Assembly: GCA_963575745.1 (NCBI GenBank)
Contig: CAUYUJ010014751.1
Location: forward strand, 210,125-274,124
DNA length: 64,000 bases
Reading direction: 5' to 3'
Source of the DNA: Prorocentrum cordatum
Taxonomy: Eukaryota > Sar > Dinophyceae > Prorocentrales > Prorocentraceae
A program made the position numbers and the translations under genes. Below, in pieces: positions 33,339-42,735 of this stretch. Positions within the stretch are counted from its first letter, which is position 1. Every line of letters starts with the position of its first letter. A model generated the notes under the pieces. It made no database searches and had not been told where the DNA came from. It was given only the letters and a program-made list of their open reading frames with translations.

Positions 33339-33790
33339 GCGCCCTCCTCCTCCTTCTCCTCCTCCTCCTCCTCCTGCTCCTCCTCCTCTTCCTCGTTCGC
33401 GTCCTCGTCCTCATCGTCGTCGTCGTCGTCCGCCTCCTCCTCCTCCACCTCCTCCTCCTCTTCCTCCTTTTCTCCTCCTCCTCCTCCTCCTCCTCCTCCT
33501 CCTCCTCCTCCTCCTCTTCCTCCCCCATCCCGATCCTCCACCCTCCTCCTTTCTGTCGTCGTCGTCGTCGTCGTCCTCTCCTCCTCCTCCTCCTCCTCCT
33601 CCTCCTCCTCCTCCTCCTCCCCCTCGTCCTCCCTCCTTCCTCGTCGTCCCCCTCCGTCCCCCCCTCCTGTTCCTCCTCGCCCTCGTCGTCGGCCTCCTCT
33701 TCGTCCTCGTACGCGTCGTCGTCGTCGTCGTCTCCCTCTCCTCCTGCTCCTCGCCCTGCTCCTCCTCCCCTCCTCCGCGGCAGCAGGCAA
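33339..33790. repeat. (TCC)n array with TCG blocks
   Basis: TCC repeats are interspersed with CGTCGTCGT blocks, complementary in composition to the GGA array just before it. Together the two arrays form a large imperfect inverted arrangement around 33226-33338. Confidence 0.85.
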
Positions 33791-33884
33791 CTGGATCGTC
33801 AATAAACGTGTTCAGGCACAGCCCCGCCGCAAGCGCCGATGTGCTGTTGTAGAGTCAACGTGGGCCGGACCGGGGGAATGGCAC

Positions 33885-34440
33885 GAGGGCGTTTTCCCAA
33901 ACCAATGCGAGCAAACCTGCCGCAGGCGCCGATTTGCGTGCTCTGACAAGCTCAGCGCGGGAGGGATCGCTGGGGGGCCACCCGGAACGAATGCACAAGC
34001 AGCCCGCCGCAAGCGCCGAATTATTTGGCTTTTTCAATGAACGTTTTTTGGGTCGCGGGTGGGTCGCGGGCTCTCCACCTCCACCTGGAAGGAACTCAAA
34101 AACAGCCCGCCGCAGGCGCCGAAAATTTTGATTTGTACACTGAACGCGGTTTGGGTCGCAAGTTCTCCACCTGGATCGAATGCACAAGAAGCCCGCCGCA
34201 GGCGCCGAAGTTTTGGCTTGTTCAGTGAACGTAGTTTGGGTCGCGGGTGGGTCGCGGGCTCTCCACCTCCACCTGGAAGGAATTCAAAAACATCCCGCCG
34301 CAGGCGCCGAAAATTTTGATTTGTACACTGAACGCGGTTTGGGTCGCGGGTGGGTCGCAGGTTCTCCGCCTGGAACGAATGCAAAAGAAACCCGCCGCCC
34401 GCCGAACACGAATGCACGAAGAAACCCGCCGCAGCGCCGT
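33885..34440. repeat. Tandem array, unit about 90-105 bp
   Basis: Units share CCCGCCGCAGGCGCCGAA, TTTGGGTCGCGGGTGGGTCG and CTCCACCTCCACCTGGAA. Alternate versions carry AATTTTGATTTGTACACTGA or TTGGCTTGTTCAGTGAACG. About five copies are visible and become more degenerate at both ends. No coding sequence was recognised. Confidence 0.8.
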
Positions 34441-34446
34441 CCGCAG

Positions 34447-34722
34447 TCGCGGTGGGTCGCGGGTCGCGGGTGGGTGTGGGTCGGGTGGGTCGCGGTGGGG
34501 GGTGGGTCGCGGGTGGGTCGCGGGGTGGGTCGCGGGGGGTCGCGGGTGGGTCGCGGGGTGGGTCGCGGGTGGGTCGCGGGTGGGTCGCGGGTGGGTCGCG
34601 GGTGGGTCGCGGGTGGGTCGCGGGGTGGGTCGCGGGTGGGTCGCGGGTGGGTCGCGGGGTGGGTCGCGGGTGGGTCGCGGGGTGGGTCGCGGGTGGGTCG
34701 CGGGGCAGGTCGCGGGTGGGAC
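34447..34722. repeat. GGGTCGCGGGT minisatellite
   Basis: About 24 copies of an 11-12-bp unit, GGGTCGCGGGT with an optional extra G. It appears to derive from the internal GGGTCGCGGGTGGGTCGCGG motif of the preceding array, expanded separately. Confidence 0.9.
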
Positions 34723-34727
34723 GACGA

Positions 34728-34806
34728 CAACAACAAACAACAACAAGAAGCCGCATCGCGGAATTCCACTTCAGCCACGCACCCAGGGACAGTGAATGAC
34801 CGTTCG
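34728..34806 (-). repeat. Short retroposon-like repeat with (TTG)n tail, copy 1
   Basis: On the minus strand: GGTCATTCACTGTCCCTGGG, TGCGTGGCTGAAGTGG and TTCCGCGATGCGG, then TTGTTGTTG repeats. A second copy lies at 45690-45955 on the plus strand with the same order and a much longer TTG tail. A body of about 60 bp followed by a simple-repeat tail suggests a SINE or the 3' end of a LINE family. Confidence 0.5.
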
Positions 34807-34822
34807 GTTCAGCCCCTCACTC

Positions 34823-34875
34823 TGACCAATGATGTTGCAGCACGCCTTCCCGTCCCGGGTCCCCTCCGCAGTACG
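34823..34875. repeat. 51-bp repeat G, copy on the 3' side of LINE-3
   Basis: Contains GATGTTGCAGCACGCCTTCC then CCCCTCCGCAGTAC. Two tandem copies of the same unit (59-bp period) lie at 40001-40111, on the other side of LINE-3 and in the same orientation. Confidence 0.65.
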
Positions 34876-35038
34876 CAACATGCACAGTCGGGATTGATCG
34901 GAGATACGCGATGAGGACACAAGACCCTTCCGAGGGCTACATTGCCAAAGGGATGCAAAGGCACGGCCCTCTAAAAACAGGACACAAGGGTACCCTCGAT
35001 TTGGCAGGGTCGACCTACTAATCAAGGCCGACTGTGCC

Positions 35039-35039
35039 A

Positions 35040-35070
<31 letters not shown>

Positions 35071-35145
35071 GGAGGAGGAGGAGGAGGAGGAGGAGGAGGA
35101 GGAGGAGGAAGAGGATGAGGAAGAGAAGGAGGAGGAGGAGTGGAG
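35039..35145. repeat. (ATG)n then (GGA)n array at the LINE-3 3' end
   Basis: About 9 ATG repeats followed by GGA repeats. It lies at the 3' end of the minus-strand LINE-3, so it may be its simple-repeat tail. Confidence 0.8.
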
Positions 35146-35146
35146 T

Positions 35147-38100
35147 GGAGCAATCGGACGTAGTCCGTTCGGAACCCAGGGATGCCAGGGGGGCCATCCA
35201 GTATTTCTTGGAGGGCCGTGGGGGGCGACATCCCACGGCCCCCCGCGACAGGCCCCCCTGGCCTCGCAATTTACTCGGTGGCAGCACCCGCCGCGAAGGA
35301 ACCGATCGCGGCTTCGGCTGCCGAAACGTGCAAAGCTTCTAGCACAGCCTTGCTGGGGCCCGCTCTGGACGGGTGGAGGCCTCGCCTGATCCTGCTGAGG
35401 TTCTCGAGGCCTTTGCCGGTGGGTCCCAGGGCCCTGCGCTCTCCCACTTGGTGGGAGAGAGGGCACGGCAAAAGAAGGCTTTTAACCTGGTGCGTGGCCG
35501 TATGGCCGCACTTCACACAAAAGAACAACTGCCACTTGGGGGTGGTGGCCAAAAAGTGGGAGGGGTGGATCAACTTGCCACTGATCACGCGGGGACCCCT
35601 CGACCACATCACCTCTCCACACGCAGCGAACTCGGGAAGGGGGCAAGGCGGCACACACTCAGTGGCGGCAGCTGGAATAACGTGGCACGCGTCAACAATG
35701 ATGAGGCAGGCAGGGCATCTCCATTTGTCTGCACACCGCTCGAATTTGTGCTGAGAAGCCGCGATCGCGGTCTGCAACTGAGAGCGAGGGGCTGCATCCT
35801 GGGTGGGTTGCCTTTCTGGCCACTGTCCGCGAGGCTCTGAATTCTTGCCTAAGGAACGTAAGATCAGTCGGGCCCTCTGTCGGACGATGGCAGCAATAGC
35901 GTCATATTCATCAGTCCTGGGGACAGGCGGGAGGGCAAAGGTGGCCGACTTGTGGGCCGCGCTTCCCGCGAGCTCATCGGCATGCTGGTTGCCGAGAGCC
36001 ATGAATTTTTGGAAACCATACAAAGTGAGGGGATCGGCGTGAGATGGGGTCCAGAGCACCGAGACCGAAGAGCAGCCGCCAGATCGATCCTGCACGAGGT
36101 GCCGAATTCTCAGCCAGAGATCGCCATTCTTATTCTTGCCTCTGAGGCTGCCAGGTCGGAGACATCTGCCATTCTGCCAGCCGCGCTGTAGGGCTAGGTG
36201 GTCAGTAACAAACGTGATATTCTGCTGGCGCGTCTCGAGAGCCAAGCAAAACGCATGCAATTCGCCTCTTGGGACAGTCTGGCGGGGGCCTGGGAGGGGG
36301 GCGAGGAGGCCAGCATGGAGGGCCCAGGAGGCCGAGGGGGGGTCCCAACGGAGGGCCGCGAGGCCAGAACCAACACGTCTTCGTCTGACGTCGTCGGAAA
36401 AGGCGCCGCCAGACCCGTCGCCAAAAAGAAACAACTCGCCCTCAGCGTTACGAGCTCCTTCCCACGACGGCAACCCATCCCGCACCGCACCAGCAAACTC
36501 CCACCCGTCCCTCCCAGTCAATGGCTCGAACGCGGGCGTAGTGAGGGCGACGGAGGGAATGCCGCGGAGCCACAGGGCAGGGTCAGCTTCGGCCCCCGCC
36601 ACAGCTCGCGGTAGTAGCTTGTCACTGGCCTCAAATTCGGGTCCCACATTCGCCTCGCACTGCCACATGCGGTGAAACAGGGTTTCAGGAACTCCTGCGC
36701 TGCATCGGTCGCAGTTCCTGTCGATCTGGTAGCCCGAGTTGTGGAGGCGGTCCCTGGTCCATTGTCCTCCACTGATGACGGCGTTGTTGAGGGCCCAGTC
36801 GCTGAAATCACCGTTTGCGAGGGGCCTCCTTTGTTCGATGCGTATAGTGACCATGTCCGCTCCTCCAGCCAACGCGTCGCCATGGTCGTGGGTAGCGGCC
36901 TGAGTCCAGAGGAGCCTGTGCAAATCCTCGCTGAGGTCCTGCAATACTGTGTGGATGTCGGCGTCGGGGAGGTCAGGGTCGTGGGCAGAGGGGAGGTTCC
37001 ACTCCTCAATGTAGCCGTCCTTTGTGCGCCTCCACGTGGTGGCTGAGGTCGGCTCCCAGCTGGCCTCCAGCAGTGTTGCGATGGCCGCGCCAGTGGGCCC
37101 CTTGACCCTGCACCACAGCTTGGGGCCTGCGGCTAGCAAGGTGGTCTTGATCCTTGGCCATGCTCTGATGATCCTGGCGTGCGTGCTCGGGTGGCGTATC
37201 CAGTGCTGGAGCCAAGCCTCGATGAACTCGATCCTTAGGGAAACTCCTGGGTCCATGCCGTCGAAGGTGGCGCCGAGGAGGGAGGTGAGGCATCGGCCCG
37301 CTGCTGCCCCCGTGGCCGCGATGGCGGCCTGACGGCGCCATCGTAGTAGAGCGTGTCGAGCAAGGCCGTGCACCTGATGACCGAAGACTCCTTCGGGGAG
37401 AGCGCCAGTGCGCCACAGTCCTGCTGAGATACGAGCCTGCTGCGCAGTGCTCCGTAGTCGGTGTATCTTGCGAAACCTAGCTGCGGCTGAGCTCTGGCGC
37501 TTCCTGGCTTTTGCTTGTGCCCGTCGAGTAGCCGCGGCCGCGTCGACTCCGAGGTCAACGGCCGTGGCGGTCGCTGTGGCAGGGATGTCGTACTGCCGCA
37601 ACTTCTTGGCAAGCGATTTGCGGACCTTGGGGGTGGAGCCGATGAGGACCGTCTTGTCAGAGATGGGCAGCTCGAGCTCCTTTAAACCGTCGCAGAGCGT
37701 CTTGGCGGCACGGGGGAGGTGCTTCTGTAGTGTGCGTAGGACTCCTTCGGCTCGAAGGACGGTGTCGTCCACGAAGGTCCACATCTGGGCTAGCTCAGCC
37801 TGAGCTTGGGCTTGCCGTAGAATAGGGAGTAACATGAGTCGCGCCAAGGTCGTGCCATGCGGGGAGCCTGCGATGATGCCTTTGGAGGCGAAGATAGGCA
37901 CACTCACCCATTGTCGGCTGCGCAAGAATCTGGGCGCGAGGTACAGCTGTACTTCCAGAAGTAGAACAATGGGTGGGAAGCCGCAGTTGAGGCCGACCAT
38001 GATGAGGTTGGCGAGCTTGATATTGTCGTAGAACTTCTGGATGTCCAATAGCAATGTGGCTGACTGTATGCCAAGTGCTGAGGCTGTCTCGTCTAACAAG

Positions 38101-39917
38101 GCCCTGTGCAGGGCGGCCTGGAGAGCTGAGGAGCCTTTGATGGCTGTAGTCCAAAAGTCATCCAGTCCTTGGGTCCAGGAAGTAGATGCCGTCGATCTGA
38201 TGCGATACCAGAGCCTGGCCATGTGAGGTAGCATGCCGAGGACCCTGTCGCCTCCAGACTTCTTGGCTGCTAGGGCTGCAATAGTGCCTGAGATTTGTAG
38301 TGGCCAAATGCCTGCCTGCTCTACTGCGTTGAGGATATCCGCATAAGCTTCGACTGCTGGTTCTGGTAGTCGATGGAGGTCGCGAGGTCCAAGTGCGTCC
38401 ACTCCATGTGCTTTACTGGGTGGCATGCGGCCGTGAAAGCGATGTACGATCTCGGCTGTGATGGGCTCGAGCGGTTGGTGCGCGGCTGCTGCCTTGGCCT
38501 TTGATAGCGCCTGTAGGATGTCGTCATGGGTCTCTGTGGCCTGCCAAACTTGTTGCCATCGTTGCTTCTTGCTGTCCATAATAACGGTGGGATCGGCGAT
38601 GGTCAGGTTGGTCGTGTAGGCCTCGATGTGACGCACGGGCGCTGGCTTGACATGGGCGTGTAGTACTCCAGGGCGGTGTTTCCATTGCTTGGCGAGCCAG
38701 GCGCCGTAGGCCCTCTTGGACTTAGCGAGGGCGGCGGAAAGCGCCCTGGAAGCCCAAGTAGCAGTAATAGTGACCAAGTCGTCGGTGTCCTCGTTGTCCA
38801 AGTGCGGGGCCCAGACGAGTGCAAACCAGCGGAAGATGGTGTCCTCGTCCTTCTCGAACTGGAGGTCGTGAAAGTGAGCGCTGAAGTGGTCCGCGCGCTG
38901 CTGGATGATGGAGGCCTGCTGCTGCATGAGCGCTGTGTGCTTGGGCTTGTCGTGAAGCGCAGCGTAGCGCTTGATGAGGGTGAGCGTGATTGCCCACCAT
39001 TCTGACTGAGGGTCATGTACGTGAACGCGGCCTGGGGCGGCGGCCGTCTTCTTCCAGGACAATTGGTAACCTTGGGCACGGCCTGTGAAAGCTGCGGCTT
39101 CCTTGGGGTCGATCTGGTGGTGGCTGATCATGGTGTTCTCGAGCGCCATGACCCATTTGGCGTACTTGAGGTTGAGGTCGTCGGCGTCGTGCGCCCAGTG
39201 AGTGTACACGAAGTGCGCGTGGGGCTGCTTACAACGTGTGGGTACTGCTTGCTGCCATTGCTCCTCCCAGAGGTCGGTCGGGATAGCGTAAGGGATAGGC
39301 TCCTGTGCTGCGGGCTCGTCTTGAGGGTGGAGTTGTGCTGCTGCTTGTTGGAGTTCAAGAGGAAGTTCGCGTAGGCGTGCTGCTCGAGCTTCTGCTGTTT
39401 TGCGTCTCTTGATGGCGGACTTGCTGTTGGGGTCGGGTGGGATCCTGGGTCTGTCCACAGTGGGGAATGCTCTGGGGGTATGGATCGACTGATACCACCA
39501 GGGGTCTGCACTGCCTGCTCGAACCTCAAGGCCAACGTGGGTGGCCCAGGGGACGGTGGGGCACTGGCGAATGGAGATCGTGTGCTCGATGCCAGTCTTG
39601 ACCAATGCGAAGTCGAGCGTGAGTCCCTGGCCTTTGTCGCACGTGGCAGATCCAGGCGCTCGCACGATGGTAGCATTCCATTTGGCGGGCCACTCTGTCG
39701 CTGCGAGCTGCTCAGGAGTCATATTCCAATCGGCCAGGATGATCCAAGGGTCCGTGAGCATAGTAACGAAGGCCCCCAGCGAGAGTAGCTTATCGTGCAC
39801 TGCACCCTCGATCTGCCTGTGGGGTTCCAGGTATGCTGCAATAACGACCAGGTTGCCCGAGCGTCTGTGCCATACCATGGGCGTGAAGCCTCGGAACGGG
39901 TCGGGCCTGCGCTGGGA
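35147..39917 (-). mobile_element. LINE-3: non-LTR retrotransposon with intact RT and RNase H frame
   Basis: A minus-strand element. The 5' end is lost, with the endonuclease N-terminus cut at a GGA array (39918-39963). The 3' untranslated region (35270-35147) includes a strong hairpin and abuts the ATG/GGA array. There are no LTRs. Apart from the 5' truncation, the long coding frame has no stop, which suggests a relatively young copy. Confidence 0.75.
35213..35241 (-). other. 3' UTR hairpin of LINE-3
   Basis: A perfect 10-bp inverted repeat, GGGCCGTGGG (35213-35222) and CCCACGGCCC (35232-35241), with a 9-nt loop. It lies about 30 nt downstream of the ORF stop, near the 3' end of the element. 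In stringent-type LINEs a 3' stem-loop is recognised by the RT; that role here is inference. Confidence 0.6.
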
Positions 39918-40274
39918 GATGGAGGAGGAGGAGGAGGAGGAGGAGGAGGAGGAGGAGGAGGAGCGGAGCTGGAGCGAGGAGGGCCAGAAGGAACATAGCA
40001 TGCACCAGCGAGGGTGCAGCACACCTTCCCGTCCCAGGTCCCCTCCGCAGTACATCCCATGCACCAACGATGCCGCAGCACGCCTTCCCGTCCCGAGTCC
40101 CCTCCGCAGTGGTCGCTGCAGTCGCTCTTGCTCACTGCGCGGGGCGCCCCGCGCGCCAGCCACTCGGGCGGGAATGAATTCTTGTTCTTTTGAAAGAGGG
40201 GGCGTTCTCGAAGGGGCCCTTGGAGACACTAACAAACACACACAAATAACAGGAGTCCCCATGTTTTCCAACAT
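35271..40274 (-). CDS. LINE-3 ORF2 polyprotein: endonuclease (partial), RT, CCHC finger, RNase H
   Basis: The frame has 1667 codons. Residues 1-104 come from flanking repeat DNA and 105-118 are Ser encoded by the simple-repeat array; the LINE begins at about residue 121. The endonuclease C-terminal half has WIILADWNMTPEQL (about 177-190, the GDWN position), LTLDFALV and the THVGL end; its N-terminal third is missing. RT: motif A LLLDIQKFYDN (741-751), motif B KGIIAGSPHGTTLARLM, motif C TFVDDT (834-837 FVDD), so catalytic Asp residues are present. A CCHC finger (about 1188-1206, CDRC to HRMWQC) precedes RNase H (1281-1440) with GDGSGG, RGELHAF, FVTDH and GNQHADELAG. The C-terminus has a second Cys cluster (CPAC, FCVKCGHTA). 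It mediates target-primed reverse transcription. Confidence 0.85.
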   Translation of the reverse strand: MLENMGTPVICVCLLVSPRAPSRTPPLSKEQEFIPARVAGARGAPRSEQERLQRPLRRGLGTGRRAAASLVHGMYCGGDLGREGVLHPRWCMLCSFWPSSLQLRSSSSSSSSSSSSSSISQRRPDPFRGFTPMVWHRRSGNLVVIAAYLEPHRQIEGAVHDKLLSLGAFVTMLTDPWIILADWNMTPEQLAATEWPAKWNATIVRAPGSATCDKGQGLTLDFALVKTGIEHTISIRQCPTVPWATHVGLEVRAGSADPWWYQSIHTPRAFPTVDRPRIPPDPNSKSAIKRRKTAEARAARLRELPLELQQAAAQLHPQDEPAAQEPIPYAIPTDLWEEQWQQAVPTRCKQPHAHFVYTHWAHDADDLNLKYAKWVMALENTMISHHQIDPKEAAAFTGRAQGYQLSWKKTAAAPGRVHVHDPQSEWWAITLTLIKRYAALHDKPKHTALMQQQASIIQQRADHFSAHFHDLQFEKDEDTIFRWFALVWAPHLDNEDTDDLVTITATWASRALSAALAKSKRAYGAWLAKQWKHRPGVLHAHVKPAPVRHIEAYTTNLTIADPTVIMDSKKQRWQQVWQATETHDDILQALSKAKAAAAHQPLEPITAEIVHRFHGRMPPSKAHGVDALGPRDLHRLPEPAVEAYADILNAVEQAGIWPLQISGTIAALAAKKSGGDRVLGMLPHMARLWYRIRSTASTSWTQGLDDFWTTAIKGSSALQAALHRALLDETASALGIQSATLLLDIQKFYDNIKLANLIMVGLNCGFPPIVLLLEVQLYLAPRFLRSRQWVSVPIFASKGIIAGSPHGTTLARLMLLPILRQAQAQAELAQMWTFVDDTVLRAEGVLRTLQKHLPRAAKTLCDGLKELELPISDKTVLIGSTPKVRKSLAKKLRQYDIPATATATAVDLGVDAAAATRRAQAKARKRQSSAAARFRKIHRLRSTAQQARISAGLWRTGALPEGVFGHQVHGLARHALLRWRRQAAIAATGAAAGRCLTSLLGATFDGMDPGVSLRIEFIEAWLQHWIRHPSTHARIIRAWPRIKTTLLAAGPKLWCRVKGPTGAAIATLLEASWEPTSATTWRRTKDGYIEEWNLPSAHDPDLPDADIHTVLQDLSEDLHRLLWTQAATHDHGDALAGGADMVTIRIEQRRPLANGDFSDWALNNAVISGGQWTRDRLHNSGYQIDRNCDRCSAGVPETLFHRMWQCEANVGPEFEASDKLLPRAVAGAEADPALWLRGIPSVALTTPAFEPLTGRDGWEFAGAVRDGLPSWEGARNAEGELFLFGDGSGGAFSDDVRRRRVGSGLAALRWDPPSASWALHAGLLAPLPGPRQTVPRGELHAFCLALETRQQNITFVTDHLALQRGWQNGRCLRPGSLRGKNKNGDLWLRIRHLVQDRSGGCSSVSVLWTPSHADPLTLYGFQKFMALGNQHADELAGSAAHKSATFALPPVPRTDEYDAIAAIVRQRARLILRSLGKNSEPRGQWPERQPTQDAAPRSQLQTAIAASQHKFERCADKWRCPACLIIVDACHVIPAAATECVPPCPLPEFAACGEVMWSRGPRVISGKLIHPSHFLATTPKWQLFFCVKCGHTATHQVKSLLLPCPLSHQVGERRALGPTGKGLENLSRIRRGLHPSRAGPSKAVLEALHVSAAEAAIGSFAAGAATE
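39918..39963. repeat. (GGA)n array at the LINE-3 5' break
   Basis: Sixteen GGA units interrupt the endonuclease coding frame of LINE-3 and, on the minus strand, encode the poly-Ser run. Confidence 0.85.
40001..40111. repeat. 51-bp repeat G, two tandem copies
   Basis: Units TGCACCAGCGAGGGTGCAGC... and TGCACCAACGATGCCGCAGC..., both ending CCCCTCCGCAGT, at a 59-bp period. They match 34823-34875. Confidence 0.7.
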
Positions 40275-40330
40275 GTTCTGGGTTTCTTGTCTTCCCCCCA
40301 GTTCCCATATTTACCTAACAGCTTTTGCTG
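40205..40330. repeat. Relict DIRS-like terminus, first part
   Basis: GAAGGGGCCCTTGGAGACAC resembles the left end of the DIRS-like element at 12530. ACACACACAAATAACAGGAG then TGTTCTGGGTTTCTTGTCTT resembles 20945-21000. Homology resumes at 41255-41328 (ATTTTCTGGGGGATCGACGA, TGTGTTTTTGTCCCCTCCTG). The two parts are separated by tandem repeats. Confidence 0.5.
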
Positions 40331-40458
40331 ATAGGTTTCTAGTGGTCTCAAAAGAGAGCAGCAGATGACTCCACAGGGGGGTCGGGGCGGGACCCGGGGC
40401 GGTGCCGCCGAAGCCGAAATCGCTTGGGACATCCTCGCAACATCGCTCTTGGTGCTCC

Positions 40459-40790
40459 CAGAACTCCATTCCCGGGCCACATTTTGGATGCCCGGAGCCA
40501 ACTGTAGGCCACTTCGTGCTCTTCGACTTCCCAGAATTCCATTCCCGGGCCACATTTTGGATGCCCGAGCCAACTGTAGGCCACTTCGTGCTCTTCGATT
40601 TCCCAGAACTCCATTCCCGGGCCACATTTTGGATGCCCGGAGCCAACTGTAGGCCACTTCGTGCTCTTCAAGTTCCCAGAACTCCATTCCTGGGCATGAT
40701 TTTGAATGCCCGGAGCCAACTGTAGGCCACTTCGTGTTCTTCTAGTTCCCAGAACTCCATTCCTGGGCCACATTTTGAATGCTGAGGCAT
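40459..40790. repeat. 73-bp tandem repeat, 4.5 copies
   Basis: Units start at 40459, 40532, 40604, 40677 and 40750 with CAGAACTCCATTCC, followed by GGGCCACATTTTGGATGCCC and AGCCAACTGTAGGCCACTTC. The phase is exact to one base, and identity is high between adjacent copies. Confidence 0.92.
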
Positions 40791-41110
40791 GCTGCGGCGA
40801 GGCAGGCTGAGGCTGAGGCAGGCTGAGGCTGAGGCCGAGGCTGAAGGCAGACTGAGGCTGAGGCTGAAGCAGACTGAGGCTGAGGCTGAGGCAGGCTGAG
40901 GCTGAGGCTGAGGCAGGCTGATGCTGAGGCAGGCTGAGGCTGAGGCTGAGGCTGATGCAGGCTGAGGCTGAGGCAGGCTGAGGCTGAGGCCGAGGCTGAA
41001 GGCAGACTGAGGCTGAGGCTGAAGCAGGCTGAGGCTGAGGCTGAGGCAGGCTGAGGCTGAGGCAGGCTGAGGCTGAGGCTGAGGCAGGCTGAGGCTGAGG
41101 CTGTGACTGC
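40790..41110. repeat. GAGGCT hexamer minisatellite
   Basis: About 320 bp of GAGGCT with regular AGGCAGGCT and GAAGCAGACT variants, forming a higher-order pattern of 16-34 bp. 41111-41254 is unique; 41255-41328 is the second part of the relict DIRS-like terminus. Confidence 0.9.
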
Positions 41111-41609
41111 GACTGCCGTTGCCGCTGCGACTGTCATCGCGAATGCGACTACGACTGCGAGAACAGCAGAATTCTACAACTGGATTTTCATCTGAATCTT
41201 AAGGGGAATGCTTTCAGATATGCTTCTGCACATCGCTGTTAGGTTGCTTTGCCGGGATAATTTCCCATATTTTCTGGGGGATCGACGATCAATTGTGTCT
41301 GTGTGTTTTTGTCCCCTCCTGTGTTTTTTTTCCAAACCGTAAGGCGGTCGGCAAAACGGACCACATAATCAAAGCGTGTCCCACGACGACCCTCCTTCGA
41401 GAAACGGCGCGCCCGGTCCGGCGGAAGGGGACGAGGAGGGGAGAAGCAGGCAGACGACGACGAACGCGCAGGCGGGAGGCCAGGGCCGGCGGGGCGGGCG
41501 GGCAGGCAGAAGACGGGCCAGGCGGAAACAGCAGGCAGGGAGCAGGAGGAAAGGAAAGGGAAGGAAGCAACGAGCAGAAGCGGAGAGGAAGCAGGGGGGA
41601 GGAAGAGCA

Positions 41610-41651
41610 GGTGGAGGAGGAGGAGGAGGAGGAGGAGGAGGAGGAGGAGGA

Positions 41652-41686
<35 letters not shown>

Positions 41687-41725
41687 TCCAGCAGCAGCCG
41701 CAGCACCAGCAGCAGCACCCTCGAA
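41610..41725. repeat. (GGA)n followed by (CAG)n
   Basis: GGA repeats (41610-41653) pass directly into CAG repeats (41654-41725). The 41330-41609 stretch before it is purine-rich GC DNA without a recognised gene. Confidence 0.85.
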
Positions 41726-41897
41726 TCCGCGTCGGCAGTGCCAGAACTCACACAAGGCCTGGTCCTCCGCCGACCCCCGCCTGCCCCCCGGGGTGCGGCG
41801 GCGCGTGGGACGTCTGGCTGTCCACCTCCCCCCTCCCAGAGGGGCAACGACGGGGGGGGACCGGCAAATGGGGGGGATGCGTCGACCTGGAATCTGG

Positions 41898-42021
41898 CCA
41901 TCGCTCGGACGTCCATTCCCTGTGTTTTTTCGGTTTCGTGCGTGGTTTTTTCGCAAAATGGTCAAGGATGCTCCTCGATGGTCCTCGCCGAGGAAAAAAA
42001 CGCACACGTCCGAGTGATGCC
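41898..42021. mobile_element. TIR-B element, copy 1 (124 bp)
   Basis: It starts GCCATCGCTCGGACGTCCAT and ends ACACGTCCGAGTGATGCC, giving terminal inverted repeats of about 15 bp. The inner sequence is TTTTTTCGGTTTCGTGCGTG then GATGCTCCTCGATGGTCCTC. Three further copies follow within 2.7 kb in the same orientation. There is no coding capacity; MITE-like. Confidence 0.85.
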
Positions 42022-42225
42022 AAGGAATCAGCGATACATCGCCGACAGATCAGCCAGAGGCCCCCGATATAGTGAATCCGCACCTCCCTGGGCAGGCTGG
42101 GACTGTCGGGCCCCCATCGGCGATCCGTGGGCGATGGGGGGTCGATGCACCGTCCCCCCTATGCCTACCCCCCCTGCCGTTGCCTCTGACTGCCCCCGCC
42201 CGGGGGGGCCCAGAATCTCGGGCCG

Positions 42226-42405
42226 GGCGACAGGGGGGGATAGCCCAGGGGGGCTTTGGGAAGCAGCTCACGTGGCTGCTTTTCCCGGCGCCTCCCGGCG
42301 CCAGGAGGCGCCCCTTGTATCGAGGCATGGGCCCGGCGGCGGGGCCGAGACCAGCTGCACGCAGCAGACTTCGTAACCTCCCCTTTCCCCATCCCCCCCT
42401 TTCTT
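42226..42405. mobile_element. TIR-C element, copy 1 (180 bp)
   Basis: Terminal inverted repeats: GGCGACAGGGGGGGATAG at the left and CCCCATCCCCCCCTTTCTT at the right. The centre is a palindrome, CCGGCGCCTCCCGGCGCC. Homologous over its length to 43953-44132. Its right end touches TIR-B copy 2. Confidence 0.7.
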
Positions 42406-42531
42406 GCCGTCGCTCGGACGTCCATGTCCCGTGCATTTTTCGGTTTCGTGCGTGTTTTTTTTTTGCTCGATGGTCCAGGATGGTCCTCGATGGTTCTCGC
42501 CGAGGAAACATGCACACGTCCGAGCGATGCC
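42406..42531. mobile_element. TIR-B element, copy 2 (126 bp)
   Basis: Starts GCCGTCGCTCGGACGTCCAT and ends ACACGTCCGAGCGATGCC. Same orientation as the other copies, about 88 percent alike by eye. Confidence 0.85.
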
Positions 42532-42735
42532 AAGCTTTCGTTCGGCCCGAGACTCCTGCTGGGGAGGCGGGGGAAGTTGGAGGACACGGGGGGGGGCTGG
42601 GCTCGAGCTCTCCACGGTGCATCTCCCTCCCGGCCCTCGGAGCCTCCGAGAATCCGGCCACCGCGGCCCCCAGGCTGCTCTCCATAAGACGGAGAGGCGC
42701 CTGCCCCAAGAGTAGCCTGGGTGTCCTCAGGACTT

